From NCBI GenBank assembly GCA_007741555.1, contig CP036526.1, positions 62,001-126,000 on the forward strand: a DNA stretch of 64,000 bases, in the 5' to 3' direction. The notes below the pieces were generated by a model, which saw only the letters and a program-made list of their open reading frames with translations, had not been told where the DNA came from and did not search any database. Made by a program: the position numbers and the translations under genes. This DNA is from Stieleria marina (GTDB taxonomy: Bacteria > Planctomycetota > Planctomycetia > Pirellulales > Pirellulaceae). Of this stretch, positions 37,130 to 45,878 are shown piece by piece. Every line of letters begins with the position of its first letter. The stretch's first letter is position 1.

Positions 37130-38473
37130 ATGAACCATTCAATCTCACAACTGTCCGTCGTCACCTTTGCTTTGCTACCCCTGACAATCGTGCTTTCCAC
37201 CGCCAGCGCCGACAATTGGTCGGGTTGGTTGGGATCGCAGCGGGATGGAGTGTACCGCGAAAAGGGAATCGTCGACGAGATCCCAGACGAAGGTTTGAAG
37301 ATTAAGTGGCGAAAAGCGATCGACGGAGGTTATGCCGGTCCAGCCGTCGCTGATGGACGCGTCTTTGTGTTTGATTACGTGACCAAATCAGGCAAAGCGT
37401 TTAACGATCCCGGTCAGCGGGCCACCCTACAAGGCGAAGAACGGCTGACGGCTTTTGACGTCGAAACCGGCGAACAGCTCTGGCAATTCAGCTACGATCG
37501 GGCCTACAGCATTTCGTATCCGGCCGGCCCACGCTGCACACCGACGATTGACGGGCAGCACGTCTACATCCTGGGCAGCGAAGGAGATTTGAAATGTCTG
37601 CAAGTCGCTGACGGTGAAGTGGTTTGGAGTCGAAATCTGAAGACGGATTTTGATGCTGAAGTTCCGATTTGGGGGTTCGCCGCGCACCCATTGATCGACG
37701 GCGACATGCTTTACACATTGGTCGGCGGCCGTGGCCAAACCGTGGTTGCGTTTGACAAAGCGACTGGCGAAGTGAAATGGAAATCGCTCAGTGCCAAAGC
37801 CGGCTACTGTGCGCCGCAGATCATCCAGGAAGGTGGCACCCGACAACTGGTGATTTTTCATCCCGAAGGCGTCGATGGATTGAACCCGGCAACTGGCGAA
37901 AGTTACTGGAACGTGCCGATGAAACCATCGTACGAAATGTCCGTTGCGCAGCCGATGATCGATGGCAATTTGATGTACGTCAGTTCGATTCATACCGAAG
38001 CGGTCTTGATCGAATTGGACAAAACAAAGCCCGACGCAAAAGAACTTTGGCGCGGTGAAGCCAAGAACGCAGTGCACTGCAGCAATTCGCCGCCCGTGTT
38101 TGTCGATGGTGTGATTTATGGAACGGATTGTTCGCAGGGCAGTCTGATCGCGGTGGACAGCGAAGACGGAACTCGGCTTTGGGAAACGTTTGCGCCGACC
38201 AAACCAGACGAAAAACGTTTTATCAAACACGGGACAGCCTTCGTCACGCGTCTGGGTGATAGCGATCGTTTTTTGTTGATGAGCGAAAACGGCGATTTGA
38301 TCATCGCGAAACTCTCTCGCGATGCCTATGAAGAGAAAGGTCGATTCCATGTCCTCGAGCCGACGAACGAATCGTTTGGTCGGCCCGTTGTTTGGAGCCA
38401 TCCAGCGTACGCCAATAAAACGGCGTTCGTCCGAAACGACAAAGAAATCGTTGCGGTGGATCTCGCGAAGTAG
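37130..38473 (+). CDS. Secreted PQQ-like beta-propeller protein
   Basis: The protein has about 447 residues. A signal peptide (ending STASAD) precedes repeated PQQ-type blades: FVFDYVT, LTAFDVETGEQLWQF, LKCLQVADGEVVW, VAFDKATGEVKWK, VDGLNPATGESYW, and LIAVDSEDGTRLWE. Each shows the AxDxxTGxxxW pattern of outer-membrane assembly or quinoprotein-like propellers. No catalytic dehydrogenase residues are evident, so it is probably a structural or binding propeller, common in planctomycetes. ATG 37130 starts the signal peptide; the open frame reaches back to 37043. Confidence 0.88.
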   Translation: MNHSISQLSVVTFALLPLTIVLSTASADNWSGWLGSQRDGVYREKGIVDEIPDEGLKIKWRKAIDGGYAGPAVADGRVFVFDYVTKSGKAFNDPGQRATLQGEERLTAFDVETGEQLWQFSYDRAYSISYPAGPRCTPTIDGQHVYILGSEGDLKCLQVADGEVVWSRNLKTDFDAEVPIWGFAAHPLIDGDMLYTLVGGRGQTVVAFDKATGEVKWKSLSAKAGYCAPQIIQEGGTRQLVIFHPEGVDGLNPATGESYWNVPMKPSYEMSVAQPMIDGNLMYVSSIHTEAVLIELDKTKPDAKELWRGEAKNAVHCSNSPPVFVDGVIYGTDCSQGSLIAVDSEDGTRLWETFAPTKPDEKRFIKHGTAFVTRLGDSDRFLLMSENGDLIIAKLSRDAYEEKGRFHVLEPTNESFGRPVVWSHPAYANKTAFVRNDKEIVAVDLAK

Positions 38474-38485
38474 ATTCGCTTCGGC

Positions 38486-38505
38486 CCTGCGAGCGGCGTC
38501 GCAGG
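38486..38505. terminator. Bidirectional hairpin between convergent genes
   Basis: CCTGCGA and TCGCAGG form a perfect 7-base stem with the loop GCGGCG. It sits between the propeller gene (ends 38473) and the cbiX gene (ends 38507), where a shared terminator is expected. There is no T-run, so termination may be inefficient or factor-dependent. Confidence 0.5.
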
Positions 38506-38506
38506 A

Positions 38507-39259
38507 CTACAGAGCGACTCGGTCTTTGATCGCTTGGGCGACCTGTTGATTTGGTCCTAGGTAGTCGCCCAGGTGAAATTTGACATCCGGGTGACGCTCG
38601 GAAGCTTCGGCGACCTGTTTTTCGATGGCTTGGTACAGCCTTCCCTCGAACAGAAGATGCGGCTGCACGACAACGTCTCGAACGTTGGGGTTGGCTGCGG
38701 CTTGATCCAGAATCTCTGGCAATCGCGGTTTTGCCATCGCATAAAAAGCGGTTGTCACCGATGCAAACGGTTCTCGGTGTGCAATCAACTCACTCAGGCA
38801 CCGCATGTCAGCTTGAGCACACGGATCGTGGCTCCCGCGACCGACCATCACCAGGGCGGTCGATTGGGAATCCAGCGAAGCTGACGCGGATCGGATTCGG
38901 TGCCGCAACAAGTCGACGATGGCCCCATGCCGCGATAGTGGACCGGCCTGATCGAAAGTGACCTGGGGAGTTTTTGACTGGCATTCACGCACTAGATCAG
39001 GGATGTCCTGCTTGGCGTGGCCGGCTGCAAACAGCAATAGCGGCGATACGTGAACGTGCTGGACACCCGCTGCGACCAATCGCTCCCAAGCCTGCGGAAT
39101 GGTCGGCTCTTGAAACTCCAGCAAGCAGGCGATGACCGGCAGGGGCGCAAGTTCTTTTTCCAGCAATCTGCCGAGCTGAAAAAATTGCTCCGTGCCTGCC
39201 GCGTCACGAGTCCCGTGGCCGACCAAGAGCACACCGCACCTCCGTTGGTCATCCGTCAT
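38507..39259 (-). CDS. cbiX: Sirohydrochlorin cobalt/ferrochelatase, CbiX family
   Basis: The protein has about 250 residues in two homologous halves. The first has VLLVGHGTRDAAGTEQF and VHVSPLLLFAAGHAKQDIP, whose histidines coordinate the metal. The second has ALVMVGRGSHDP and VVVQPHLLFEGRLYQAIE. It inserts cobalt or iron into sirohydrochlorin for cobalamin or sirohaem. ATG 39259 (MTDDQRRCG) is preferred; the frame opens 20 codons earlier at 39319. It is the long two-domain form, not the short archaeal one. Confidence 0.88.
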   Translation of the reverse strand: MTDDQRRCGVLLVGHGTRDAAGTEQFFQLGRLLEKELAPLPVIACLLEFQEPTIPQAWERLVAAGVQHVHVSPLLLFAAGHAKQDIPDLVRECQSKTPQVTFDQAGPLSRHGAIVDLLRHRIRSASASLDSQSTALVMVGRGSHDPCAQADMRCLSELIAHREPFASVTTAFYAMAKPRLPEILDQAAANPNVRDVVVQPHLLFEGRLYQAIEKQVAEASERHPDVKFHLGDYLGPNQQVAQAIKDRVAL

Positions 39260-39326
39260 ACAGCACACCTCGATGGACGATGATCGTGGGACCACTGCGG
39301 ATGCATGGCCAAGACTCAAGCCGGGA

Positions 39327-39698
39327 TTACTGGACTACCTCGGAATCCTTGAATCCTTCTGCTTCAAGCAATCCGATGGCCTCGGTCACGTTGAAACCTG
39401 CGTCGTAATTCACAATCACCTGGCGATTGTCGACGGTGCCTTCTTCCTTTTGTTTGGCCAGTTCGACTGTCTTTACAGCGTCGGTCGCCTCAAGCGTCTC
39501 TTTGATTTTCGGAAAACACGAAAATTCGCACATCATGTCGGGCACGCTCATCGTCAGGGTGCCGGCTTCGCTTCGCACGTTTGCCTCGCTGGATACCGCG
39601 GTCACATCACTGGTCGATTTGTCGCCGGGGGTGGTCGCGATTCCGACGGCGATTCCAATCGCTGCCAGTACTGCGATGCCATAAATCACTGAACGCAT
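39327..39698 (-). CDS. Exported heavy-metal-associated (HMA-like) domain protein
   Basis: The 123-residue protein has one N-terminal membrane or signal segment (about 5-22) and a short linker. A ferredoxin-like HMA fold follows: LTMSVPDMMCEFSCFPKIKETLEATDAVKTVEL, VIVNYDAG and AIGLLEAEGF. The metal site is Cys-x3-Cys (CEFSC) in place of the usual Cys-x2-Cys. It may bind copper or another soft metal outside the cytoplasm or act as a small sensor. It lies 67 bases upstream of cbiX on the same strand. Confidence 0.75.
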   Translation of the reverse strand: MRSVIYGIAVLAAIGIAVGIATTPGDKSTSDVTAVSSEANVRSEAGTLTMSVPDMMCEFSCFPKIKETLEATDAVKTVELAKQKEEGTVDNRQVIVNYDAGFNVTEAIGLLEAEGFKDSEVVQ

Positions 39699-39947
39699 TT
39701 CTATTTCCTGGAATGTCTGGAGAGAGAATATTTGTGAAACGACGTGGTCTTCAAACGAAGCTTCGACTGAGAGTCAAGGATTACTGCATGTTGCCACGTT
39801 GGCAAGTGTGTTTCACGACAATGGCGTGCTTGCATTTTGTCGCAGGCTCCTTCGCCTTTCGTCTTGACGTGGGATACGACATTTTCGGAGTTTGCCGTGA
39901 ACTTTAGAAAAACCGACGATATTTCGGAAAGTTTTCAGGAGAATTCG

Positions 39948-41405
39948 TTGTTTCGCATTTGGCCGACACTGATCACCGCCCTTGTTCTGGGCGCCGCAAA
40001 TTTAGCGGCTCAGAATCCGATGGCGGTCAATCAAGGGACTTTGACAGGTGGGTACATCCCAGTCGTCGTCAATGATCCTGTCGCGGGAGATCCGTACGCC
40101 ATGGTTGCTGTCAGGCGTCAGCTCCCTTGGCTTGGCGGCACGGTTGGTGGCAGCCAGCAAACGGTGCTGGCTGGACCGACCAACAACAGCGGTCTCCTAG
40201 GTGGGCCAGGCATTCTTAACGGACCCGGACTACTTGGCGGACCAGGTTTGAACCGCGGCGGGCAAAGTGTTTTTGCTCAACCGTACTGGATCGGCAATGG
40301 CCAATTGTTTCCGAAAGTCCACAACACATTTGACCAACGGTTGTATCTGAACGCCGACTGGCTGCTGTGGGACACCAAAGGCATGGATACGCCGGAGCTT
40401 GCTACCAGCAGCACCGCCGGCACGCCTCGAGAAACTGCGGCCGTGCGAGGAGAAGCCGGATCATCGACCTTGTTTGGCGGTCGCGAGCTAAACGGCGATA
40501 GCGTTTCCGGTTTGCGAGTGGGCGGCGGAATGTGGATCACTCCGCAACAGAATTTTGCCATCGAAGCAGAGTACTTTCGGCTGGCTGAGCAAGATGATCG
40601 GTTTACCGGAAACAGCGATGGTAGCTTTATCATCGGACGGCCGTTCTTCGATATCGTCGCTGGCCAAGAAACCGCGCAACTGGTGTCGTACCCCGGGCTC
40701 GTCAGTGGCAGCATGAACATTGAAACGTCGACCAAATTTCGATCGTTCCTGATCAATGGACGTGCGTCGCTTTGCCCGCAAGGATGCAATCAATGCGGCT
40801 ACCGTGATCATGTCGACTGGATCATTGGCTATCGCCGAATGAAACTGGATGACACGATTCAAATTGACGAAAACCTCAATTCGTTGCTGACAAACGCACC
40901 CGGCACGATCGCCGTCACGGACCGGTTTGACACCGAAAACGAATTCAATGGTCTACAGCTGGGCGTCGTGCACCGCGCGAATTTCCAACGTGCGTGGTTG
41001 GAATCCACCCTCCGAGTCGCGTTGGGACAGAACCAACAAACCGTGCGTATCAACGGAACAAACACGATCACCGAAGCCGGTCTGACTGATACGCTTCAAG
41101 GCGGGTTGTTGGCACAACGGACGAACATTGGAAAACACAGTCAGGACGAATTCACGATGATCCCCGAAGTCGGTTTTCGGCTGGGACTCCGTCTGACCAA
41201 AGCCCTCAGCGCGTCGGTTGGTTACAGCGTGATCTACTTTCCAAACGTCGTTCGCGCTGGCGACCAAATCGATACCGATCTAAATCCGAATTTGGTGCCA
41301 CCAGAAGTCGTGCCGTTCTCTGGAGCACTTCGTCCTCGCTTTACGTTCAACGAGAGTGACTACTGGGCTCACGGATTATCCGTCGGCGGCGAACTGACTT
41401 TCTAG
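39948..41405 (+). CDS. BBP7-family outer-membrane beta-barrel protein
   Basis: The protein has about 485 residues. A signal peptide (about 1-23, LITALVLGAANLAAQNP) is followed by a Gly/Pro/Asn-rich region (LLGGPGILNGPGLLGGPG). A barrel then begins at QRLYLNADWLLWDTKGM, the hallmark of the planctomycete BBP7 family. The barrel continues through GLRVGGGMWITPQQNFAIEAEYF and many alternating strands to GLSVGGELTF, which ends in phenylalanine as expected for an outer-membrane protein. TTG 39948 is chosen because AGGAGA lies five bases upstream and it opens directly on the signal peptide. GTG 39897 is an alternative. Confidence 0.88.
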   Translation: MFRIWPTLITALVLGAANLAAQNPMAVNQGTLTGGYIPVVVNDPVAGDPYAMVAVRRQLPWLGGTVGGSQQTVLAGPTNNSGLLGGPGILNGPGLLGGPGLNRGGQSVFAQPYWIGNGQLFPKVHNTFDQRLYLNADWLLWDTKGMDTPELATSSTAGTPRETAAVRGEAGSSTLFGGRELNGDSVSGLRVGGGMWITPQQNFAIEAEYFRLAEQDDRFTGNSDGSFIIGRPFFDIVAGQETAQLVSYPGLVSGSMNIETSTKFRSFLINGRASLCPQGCNQCGYRDHVDWIIGYRRMKLDDTIQIDENLNSLLTNAPGTIAVTDRFDTENEFNGLQLGVVHRANFQRAWLESTLRVALGQNQQTVRINGTNTITEAGLTDTLQGGLLAQRTNIGKHSQDEFTMIPEVGFRLGLRLTKALSASVGYSVIYFPNVVRAGDQIDTDLNPNLVPPEVVPFSGALRPRFTFNESDYWAHGLSVGGELTF

Positions 41406-41455
41406 ACGGCATGGTTGCGTCCGTCGCTTTGCGTTCACACTCGCGAACCGTGTTG

Positions 41456-41476
41456 TTGATCAAGTGATGTGATCAA
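41456..41476. terminator. Inverted repeat between convergent genes
   Basis: TTGATCA and TGATCAA are separated by the 7-base loop AGTGATG. The repeat lies between the BBP7 gene (ends 41405) and the small membrane protein gene (ends 41498). It lacks a T-run and could be a weak bidirectional terminator or a binding site. Confidence 0.35.
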
Positions 41477-41497
41477 TCGTCCGGTCTGCAGACGCAC

Positions 41498-41971
41498 CTA
41501 CGTGAGTTGCGTGTCCAGGCGATGCCAGGCAAAAACGGTGATGACAAGATAAACCAACGATGCAATCCACTGCACCGTGGTGAGTTGATTGTAGCGTTGG
41601 TGACCGATCGTGAACCCATCTCGGTCAATGATCGTCGCATTGCTGACGTCAATCACCGCATCAAGTTGGCCGTGCACGATGAAAAGACCCAGCACGGCGC
41701 AACCCAAAATGGAGCTGCAGCCGATTAGCAAGCCGCCGTGGAGTGTCGATCGTTTTGCCACGATCAAAGCGTTCATCAGCATCAGCACAACCGCGGCCGC
41801 GCCTAGAATCTGTAGCCAAGCGGTCACTCGCTGCGTGATCAGCCCGCCATCCATTGGGTCGTTCAAAACGTCGTGCGAGATACGCACGACGATCCCTGTA
41901 TAAAACGTCAGCCCGCCCCAATAGATTGCGAACACCAACAGCAAGAGCACGCGGTTCATCCAAATGGTCAT
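41498..41971 (-). CDS. Small four-helix membrane protein
   Basis: This 157-residue protein has four membrane helices (about 5-28, 48-68, 77-98, 134-153). The first loop contains the segment FYTGIVVRIS. The architecture resembles DUF4149/TMEM205-like proteins, but I cannot assign it firmly. Its start lies three bases after the stop of the upstream arylsulfatase gene, so the two are translationally linked. Its role in sulfatase export or function is unknown. Confidence 0.7.
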   Translation of the reverse strand: MTIWMNRVLLLLVFAIYWGGLTFYTGIVVRISHDVLNDPMDGGLITQRVTAWLQILGAAAVVLMLMNALIVAKRSTLHGGLLIGCSSILGCAVLGLFIVHGQLDAVIDVSNATIIDRDGFTIGHQRYNQLTTVQWIASLVYLVITVFAWHRLDTQLT

Positions 41972-41974
41972 GGA

Positions 41975-43522
41975 CTATTTCTTGGCTGTCATCGTGTCAA
42001 AGAATCGCTGCGGAAAATCGGGTTCGATTGTCCGCGTTTCCAGATACGCGGCTTCCAGACGTTTTACGATCTCAGGATTCTCGCTTGCCAGGTCGTTTGC
42101 TTCGGCGCGGTCATTGGCCAAGTTGTACAGTTCCCAGGGCGATGGGGCTGCATTCTTGGAGTTGCATTTGCGTCGAACGGCTTTCCAGTCTCCGTCACGG
42201 ACCGCAACCAACCCAGTGTAGCCAGTAAAGTCCCAGATCAACGGGGCGCTGCGATTCGGTGTGCCTTGACCTTTCAGTGCAGCGGACAGATCGATGCCAT
42301 CAAGCTGCTGATTCGCAGGAAGCGTTCCGCCACTGATCGACGCAAACGTGGTGAACCAATCCGGGAAATACGATGGCAATTTCGATTGTGTTCTGGGCTG
42401 GACCTTTCCAGGCCAGCGAACCACGCAGGGCACTCGGATCCCGCCCTCGTCGACGCTGCCTTTGAAACCCTTGAGTCCACCGGCCGACTTGAAGAACGTG
42501 CACGCGGCGCCACCGACGTGAAATTTAGGATCACGACTTCCGTGCGTCGGGCCATTGTCGGATGTAAAAACGACGAGCGTGTTATCGGTCAATCCATGCT
42601 TCTCCAAACGGTCCAGAATCGTGCCGACGTGTTCGTCCAAGTCCGAAATCATCGCCGCGTACCCCGCCCGTGGTCGTGGATGTGGCAAGTATCCATTCTG
42701 TCCTCGGTAAGGACCGTTCTCTTCGTCCCAGCTAGCTGGATAGGTATCGATCCACTTCTGCGGCGGTTGCATCGCGACGTGTGGTTCGACGAATGGCAGG
42801 TACAAAAAGAAAGGTTTCGATTTGTTTTGGTCCAACCATTTCACCGCTTCGCTCAGAATGCGATCCGGTGCGTACACCTTGGCTCGATAGTCGTCCGCCT
42901 TGACTTCGCCTTCGGGTTTGCGATCGTGACCAGGAATCGGATAGGAATTGATGCGTACTTCCCTTTCGTTACTGTCCAAAAACGGAGGGTAATAACTGTG
43001 TGCGTTGCGCTGACCGTTGTATCCAAAGAATCGGTCAAAGCCTTGCTTCATCGGTGACCCGCTCGTGTTGGATGGACCCAGGCCCCATTTCCCAAACGCA
43101 CCGGTTGTGTAGCCGGACTCTTTCAACACTTCGGCGATCGTCACGATCTCATCCGTAATGGGGAATTGTCCCGGATAGATGCGCCCGTTGCCGGAATCAC
43201 GATTCGATCGAATCTCGGCGTGCGCCAGGTTTTGCCCGGTCATTAGCACGCAGCGCGACGGCGCACATACCGGAGCACCACAGTAGTGATCCGTAAACAC
43301 CATGCCTTCGCTGGCGAGTCGATCGATGTTGGGAGTCTTGATCTTCTCCTGGCCGTAGCAACCCAGTTCTCCGTATCCCAAATCGTCCGCCAGAATAAAG
43401 ACGATGTTTGTTTTTGTTTTTTCTGCGGCAATCGAAGACGACCCGACGGTACAAAGCCCCGCAAACAAGCCGATGAAAAGGGCCGAGAAAAACGGGGGTT
43501 CCGAAAGTGATTTTGAAGACAT
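41975..43522 (-). CDS. Secreted arylsulfatase
   Basis: The protein has 515 residues. A signal peptide (ending SSIAAE) precedes a complete sulfatase: IVFILADDLGYGELGCYG (metal aspartates), the formylglycine motif Cys-Ala-Pro-Ser-Arg (PVCAPSRCVLMTG), GKWGLG, VFTSDNGPTHG (second metal pair) and GSVDEGGIRVPCVVRWPG. The cysteine must be converted to formylglycine before activity. It should remove sulfate from polysaccharides of marine origin. It is followed by a small membrane protein three bases later. Unlike the RTX sulfatase at 13250-16114, its maturation motif is canonical. Confidence 0.95.
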   Translation of the reverse strand: MSSKSLSEPPFFSALFIGLFAGLCTVGSSSIAAEKTKTNIVFILADDLGYGELGCYGQEKIKTPNIDRLASEGMVFTDHYCGAPVCAPSRCVLMTGQNLAHAEIRSNRDSGNGRIYPGQFPITDEIVTIAEVLKESGYTTGAFGKWGLGPSNTSGSPMKQGFDRFFGYNGQRNAHSYYPPFLDSNEREVRINSYPIPGHDRKPEGEVKADDYRAKVYAPDRILSEAVKWLDQNKSKPFFLYLPFVEPHVAMQPPQKWIDTYPASWDEENGPYRGQNGYLPHPRPRAGYAAMISDLDEHVGTILDRLEKHGLTDNTLVVFTSDNGPTHGSRDPKFHVGGAACTFFKSAGGLKGFKGSVDEGGIRVPCVVRWPGKVQPRTQSKLPSYFPDWFTTFASISGGTLPANQQLDGIDLSAALKGQGTPNRSAPLIWDFTGYTGLVAVRDGDWKAVRRKCNSKNAAPSPWELYNLANDRAEANDLASENPEIVKRLEAAYLETRTIEPDFPQRFFDTMTAKK

Positions 43523-43793
43523 GGCTGCCGCGGCAAAGAGGTGGGAAAATTGAACGTTCAGAATTTGAAATTCTAAACGTAGACGCGTCCGTCGTCAGGA
43601 GAACTCTTGCCGGAAATCAAAAAACTAGGCGCCGGACACGCTCAGCAATCAATAGGCTGTCTTCACGCTCTTGCTCCTGCGCCCGCCTGTGCCGCGCTGG
43701 CGGGCAGGTGTTACGCTACTGCTCCGTGGTGTCCGTCGTGCTCAGCTTGTTCCGTCGCGACGCTCAAACTGCCGTGTCTCCGACGAATGTCGA

Positions 43794-44900
43794 ATGATGA
43801 AGACAACCGATCACTTGGGTTTGAACCCAAAGACTCACTTGACCGAATCCCGCGTGCAAACGATCTGTTTGATCGTCATCGCTGTTTTTGCCGCCATGTA
43901 TGCCGTCTACTGGCTGCGGCCCGTTCTGGTGCCATTCGTCGTTTCGGTCTTCGTCGTCAGTGGGCTGGTGCCAATTCTGTCGGGGCTGGAAAAACGACTG
44001 CAGGTCAATCGCTTGGTCGCTGCGATGATCACGCTTGTGGTGGGGATGTTCGTGCTGGCCGCGTTCGTCGTCTTGATCGGCAATTCAGTGACCGAGTTAA
44101 GGCAAAACTCCGACGCCTACTTAAACAGTGTCGAGGAGTTGGTGGGGAAGTTTGAATCGCAGTTTCCCAGTCTGTTGTCGTCAGTCAGTTCTGATACTGA
44201 CCAAGAACCATCGGAGCTGCTGGTCGGCGACAAAAAGCTAGGGGATTGGATCGAATCGGCAACACGATCCGGGATCGGCGAAGTGTTAGCAGTACTCGCA
44301 GGATTGGTCTCATCCAGCATTGTTGTTTTGATCTACGTTTTCTTCTTGTTGATCGGTTCGCCTTCGCATCAAGAGTCGGGCACTGTTCTGGAAATCGTGC
44401 GCGAAGTGCGGACTTATCTTCGAGTCAAAACAGTGATTTCGGCGCTCACGGGGTTGGTCTTCGGTTTGATCTTGTGGATGTTCGGTGTGCCGATGGCGTT
44501 TGTTTTCGGATTGCTCGCCTTTTTGTTGAACTTCATTCCCAACGTCGGCCCGCTGTTCGCAACATTGTTGCCCATTCCACTGATTGTGTTGGCCCCGGAT
44601 GCCAGTTTGCTATGGATCATCGCCTGCATCACGATCATCGCGACCGTCCAAGCCGTCAGCGGCAATATTGTCGAGCCCCGCATCATGGGGCAGTCGTCCG
44701 ACCTGCATCCGGTCACGATTCTGACCGCGTTGATGTTTTGGGGCATGATGTGGGGACTGATGGGAATGTTTCTGGCAACACCCATCACGTCGGTGATCAA
44801 ACTGCTGCTCGACCGCAGCAAAACCACTCAGCCGATCGCCAATCTGATGGCCGGACGTTGGAACGAAACGACCGACAGGCAACCAACGGCAGTGCCGTAG
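43794..44900 (+). CDS. AI-2E/PerM family permease
   Basis: The protein has about 368 residues and 7-8 membrane helices: the N-terminal pair VQTICLIVIAVFAAMYAVYW and VPFVVSVFVVSGLVPILSGL, then a central extramembrane segment. The family-typical C-terminal block follows: VFGLLAFLLNFIPNVGPLFATLLPIPLIV, NIVEPRIMGQSSDLHPVTIL and GMFLATPITSVIKLL. Members export autoinducers, ions or small solutes; the substrate is not predictable. ATG 43794 (MMKTTDHLG) is chosen, since the upstream 41 codons are arginine-rich and unlike any permease N-terminus. Confidence 0.88.
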   Translation: MMKTTDHLGLNPKTHLTESRVQTICLIVIAVFAAMYAVYWLRPVLVPFVVSVFVVSGLVPILSGLEKRLQVNRLVAAMITLVVGMFVLAAFVVLIGNSVTELRQNSDAYLNSVEELVGKFESQFPSLLSSVSSDTDQEPSELLVGDKKLGDWIESATRSGIGEVLAVLAGLVSSSIVVLIYVFFLLIGSPSHQESGTVLEIVREVRTYLRVKTVISALTGLVFGLILWMFGVPMAFVFGLLAFLLNFIPNVGPLFATLLPIPLIVLAPDASLLWIIACITIIATVQAVSGNIVEPRIMGQSSDLHPVTILTALMFWGMMWGLMGMFLATPITSVIKLLLDRSKTTQPIANLMAGRWNETTDRQPTAVP

Positions 44901-44912
44901 AAGCGACCAGAT

Positions 44913-44931
44913 CGCGAATGTTTCCTTCGCG
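44913..44931 (+). terminator. Hairpin after the permease gene
   Basis: CGCGAA and TTCGCG pair around a 7-base loop just after the permease stop at 44900. No T-run follows, so it is only a possible terminator. Confidence 0.3.
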
Positions 44932-45478
44932 CAAAATGGCGTGAGTCGTTCGGATGGTCGGCTCGGCAGTGACAATGCGAAGTTTACAGCGCGTTTACCA
45001 TTGTCCTTTTTGCGTCCTGTAGCACGCGGGCTAAGGGTGGCAACTCGGTACAGTCATCCACTCGATTGATCCGTCTGCTTTCACTTCATCTCGCTGATTA
45101 GCCTTCAGACACGTGTACAGGCGTGTTGAATTTCTGGCACTTGTGTAGCAATGACTGTTGAACACCGGATTACCCGCATCGATTGCGCCATTCCGACACG
45201 TTTCCTAGCCGTTCGCATTTGACTCTTGCGATCTTTGACACATTCTTCAGTTGAGTGCGGCTAAGTCGCATTCATCACGGGGAATCTCGGTGTACCAATT
45301 CAATTCCACTTGGTGTGGGACTCTGAACGGGTGTTTCGAAACGGCAAACCGATCGCGAGATTGGGACGCAAAGCTACGGATCTCTTTGAGACCGCCGGGC
45401 TACCAAAAAACTAACCCAACAAAACGGCTTCCGATCGCACGATTCGCGAGAAAATCGGTTCGCTGTTTGGAGATCCCC
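44932..45478 (+). other. Leader region of the chemosensory operon
   Basis: These roughly 550 bases contain no credible gene. They carry the sigma-54-like promoter at 45135-45149 and, about 20 bases upstream of it, the palindrome ACACGTGT. The remaining 330 bases before the first start codon would form a long 5' leader. I see no clear riboswitch or RNA gene in it. Confidence 0.5.
45135..45149 (+). promoter_or_regulatory. Sigma-54-type (-24/-12) promoter candidate
   Basis: TGGCAC-TTGTG-TAGC matches the consensus TGGCAC-N5-TTGC at every fixed position except one, with exact spacing between the GG and GC elements. It points toward the chemosensory operon, 330 bases upstream of its first gene. 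An ACACGTGT palindrome at 45109-45116 could be an activator site. No sigma-54 activator gene is in the window. Confidence 0.5.
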
Positions 45479-45865
45479 GTGGACCCTATGAAAATTCTCG
45501 TCGCCGACGATAGCCACACTATCTGCACCTTGCTTCGGCGATGCCTGACCGGCGCAGGATACGATGTCATTCTGGCCCACGACGGAAAGCAGGCCGTCGA
45601 ACTCGCAAAAAGCGAGCTTCCCGATCTGGTCATTCTTGACATCCAGATGCCCGAAATGGACGGCTACGCCGCTTGCGAAAAGATCCTGGCGATCAACCAG
45701 CAACGTGAGCGCCTCCCGATCATCTTTCTCACCAAACGTGACGGCGAGCACCTCGCCACGCTTGGCAGCGAAATGGGGGCCTATTTGCAAAAGCCGGTGT
45801 GCGAAGAAACCCTGCTTTCGACTGTTCGTGCCCTATTGAGTCGATCATCGACCACAAGCGTATAG
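45479..45865 (+). CDS. Single-domain response regulator (CheY-like)
   Basis: This 128-residue receiver domain has acidic pair Asp10/Asp11 (ILVADDSHT), phospho-acceptor Asp54 (LVILDIQMPEMDGYAAC), the switch threonine in IIFLTKRD and the lysine in YLQKPV. There is no output domain, so it signals by protein contact, perhaps to an adaptor or motor-like target. GTG 45479 is preferred because GGAG lies six bases upstream; ATG 45488 is the alternative. The longer open frame from 45251 has no receiver homology before this. It is the first gene of an eleven-gene unit; the next starts 13 bases after its stop. Confidence 0.9.
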   Translation: MDPMKILVADDSHTICTLLRRCLTGAGYDVILAHDGKQAVELAKSELPDLVILDIQMPEMDGYAACEKILAINQQRERLPIIFLTKRDGEHLATLGSEMGAYLQKPVCEETLLSTVRALLSRSSTTSV

Positions 45866-45878
45866 GGGAGCTCAGGCG

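Noticed and set aside
37427-38401. Minus-strand frame of 324 codons
   Set aside because: It is antisense to the clear PQQ-like propeller gene, and its product shows no family features.
41873-43057. Plus-strand frame of 394 codons
   Set aside because: It is antisense to the arylsulfatase, whose motifs are all intact.
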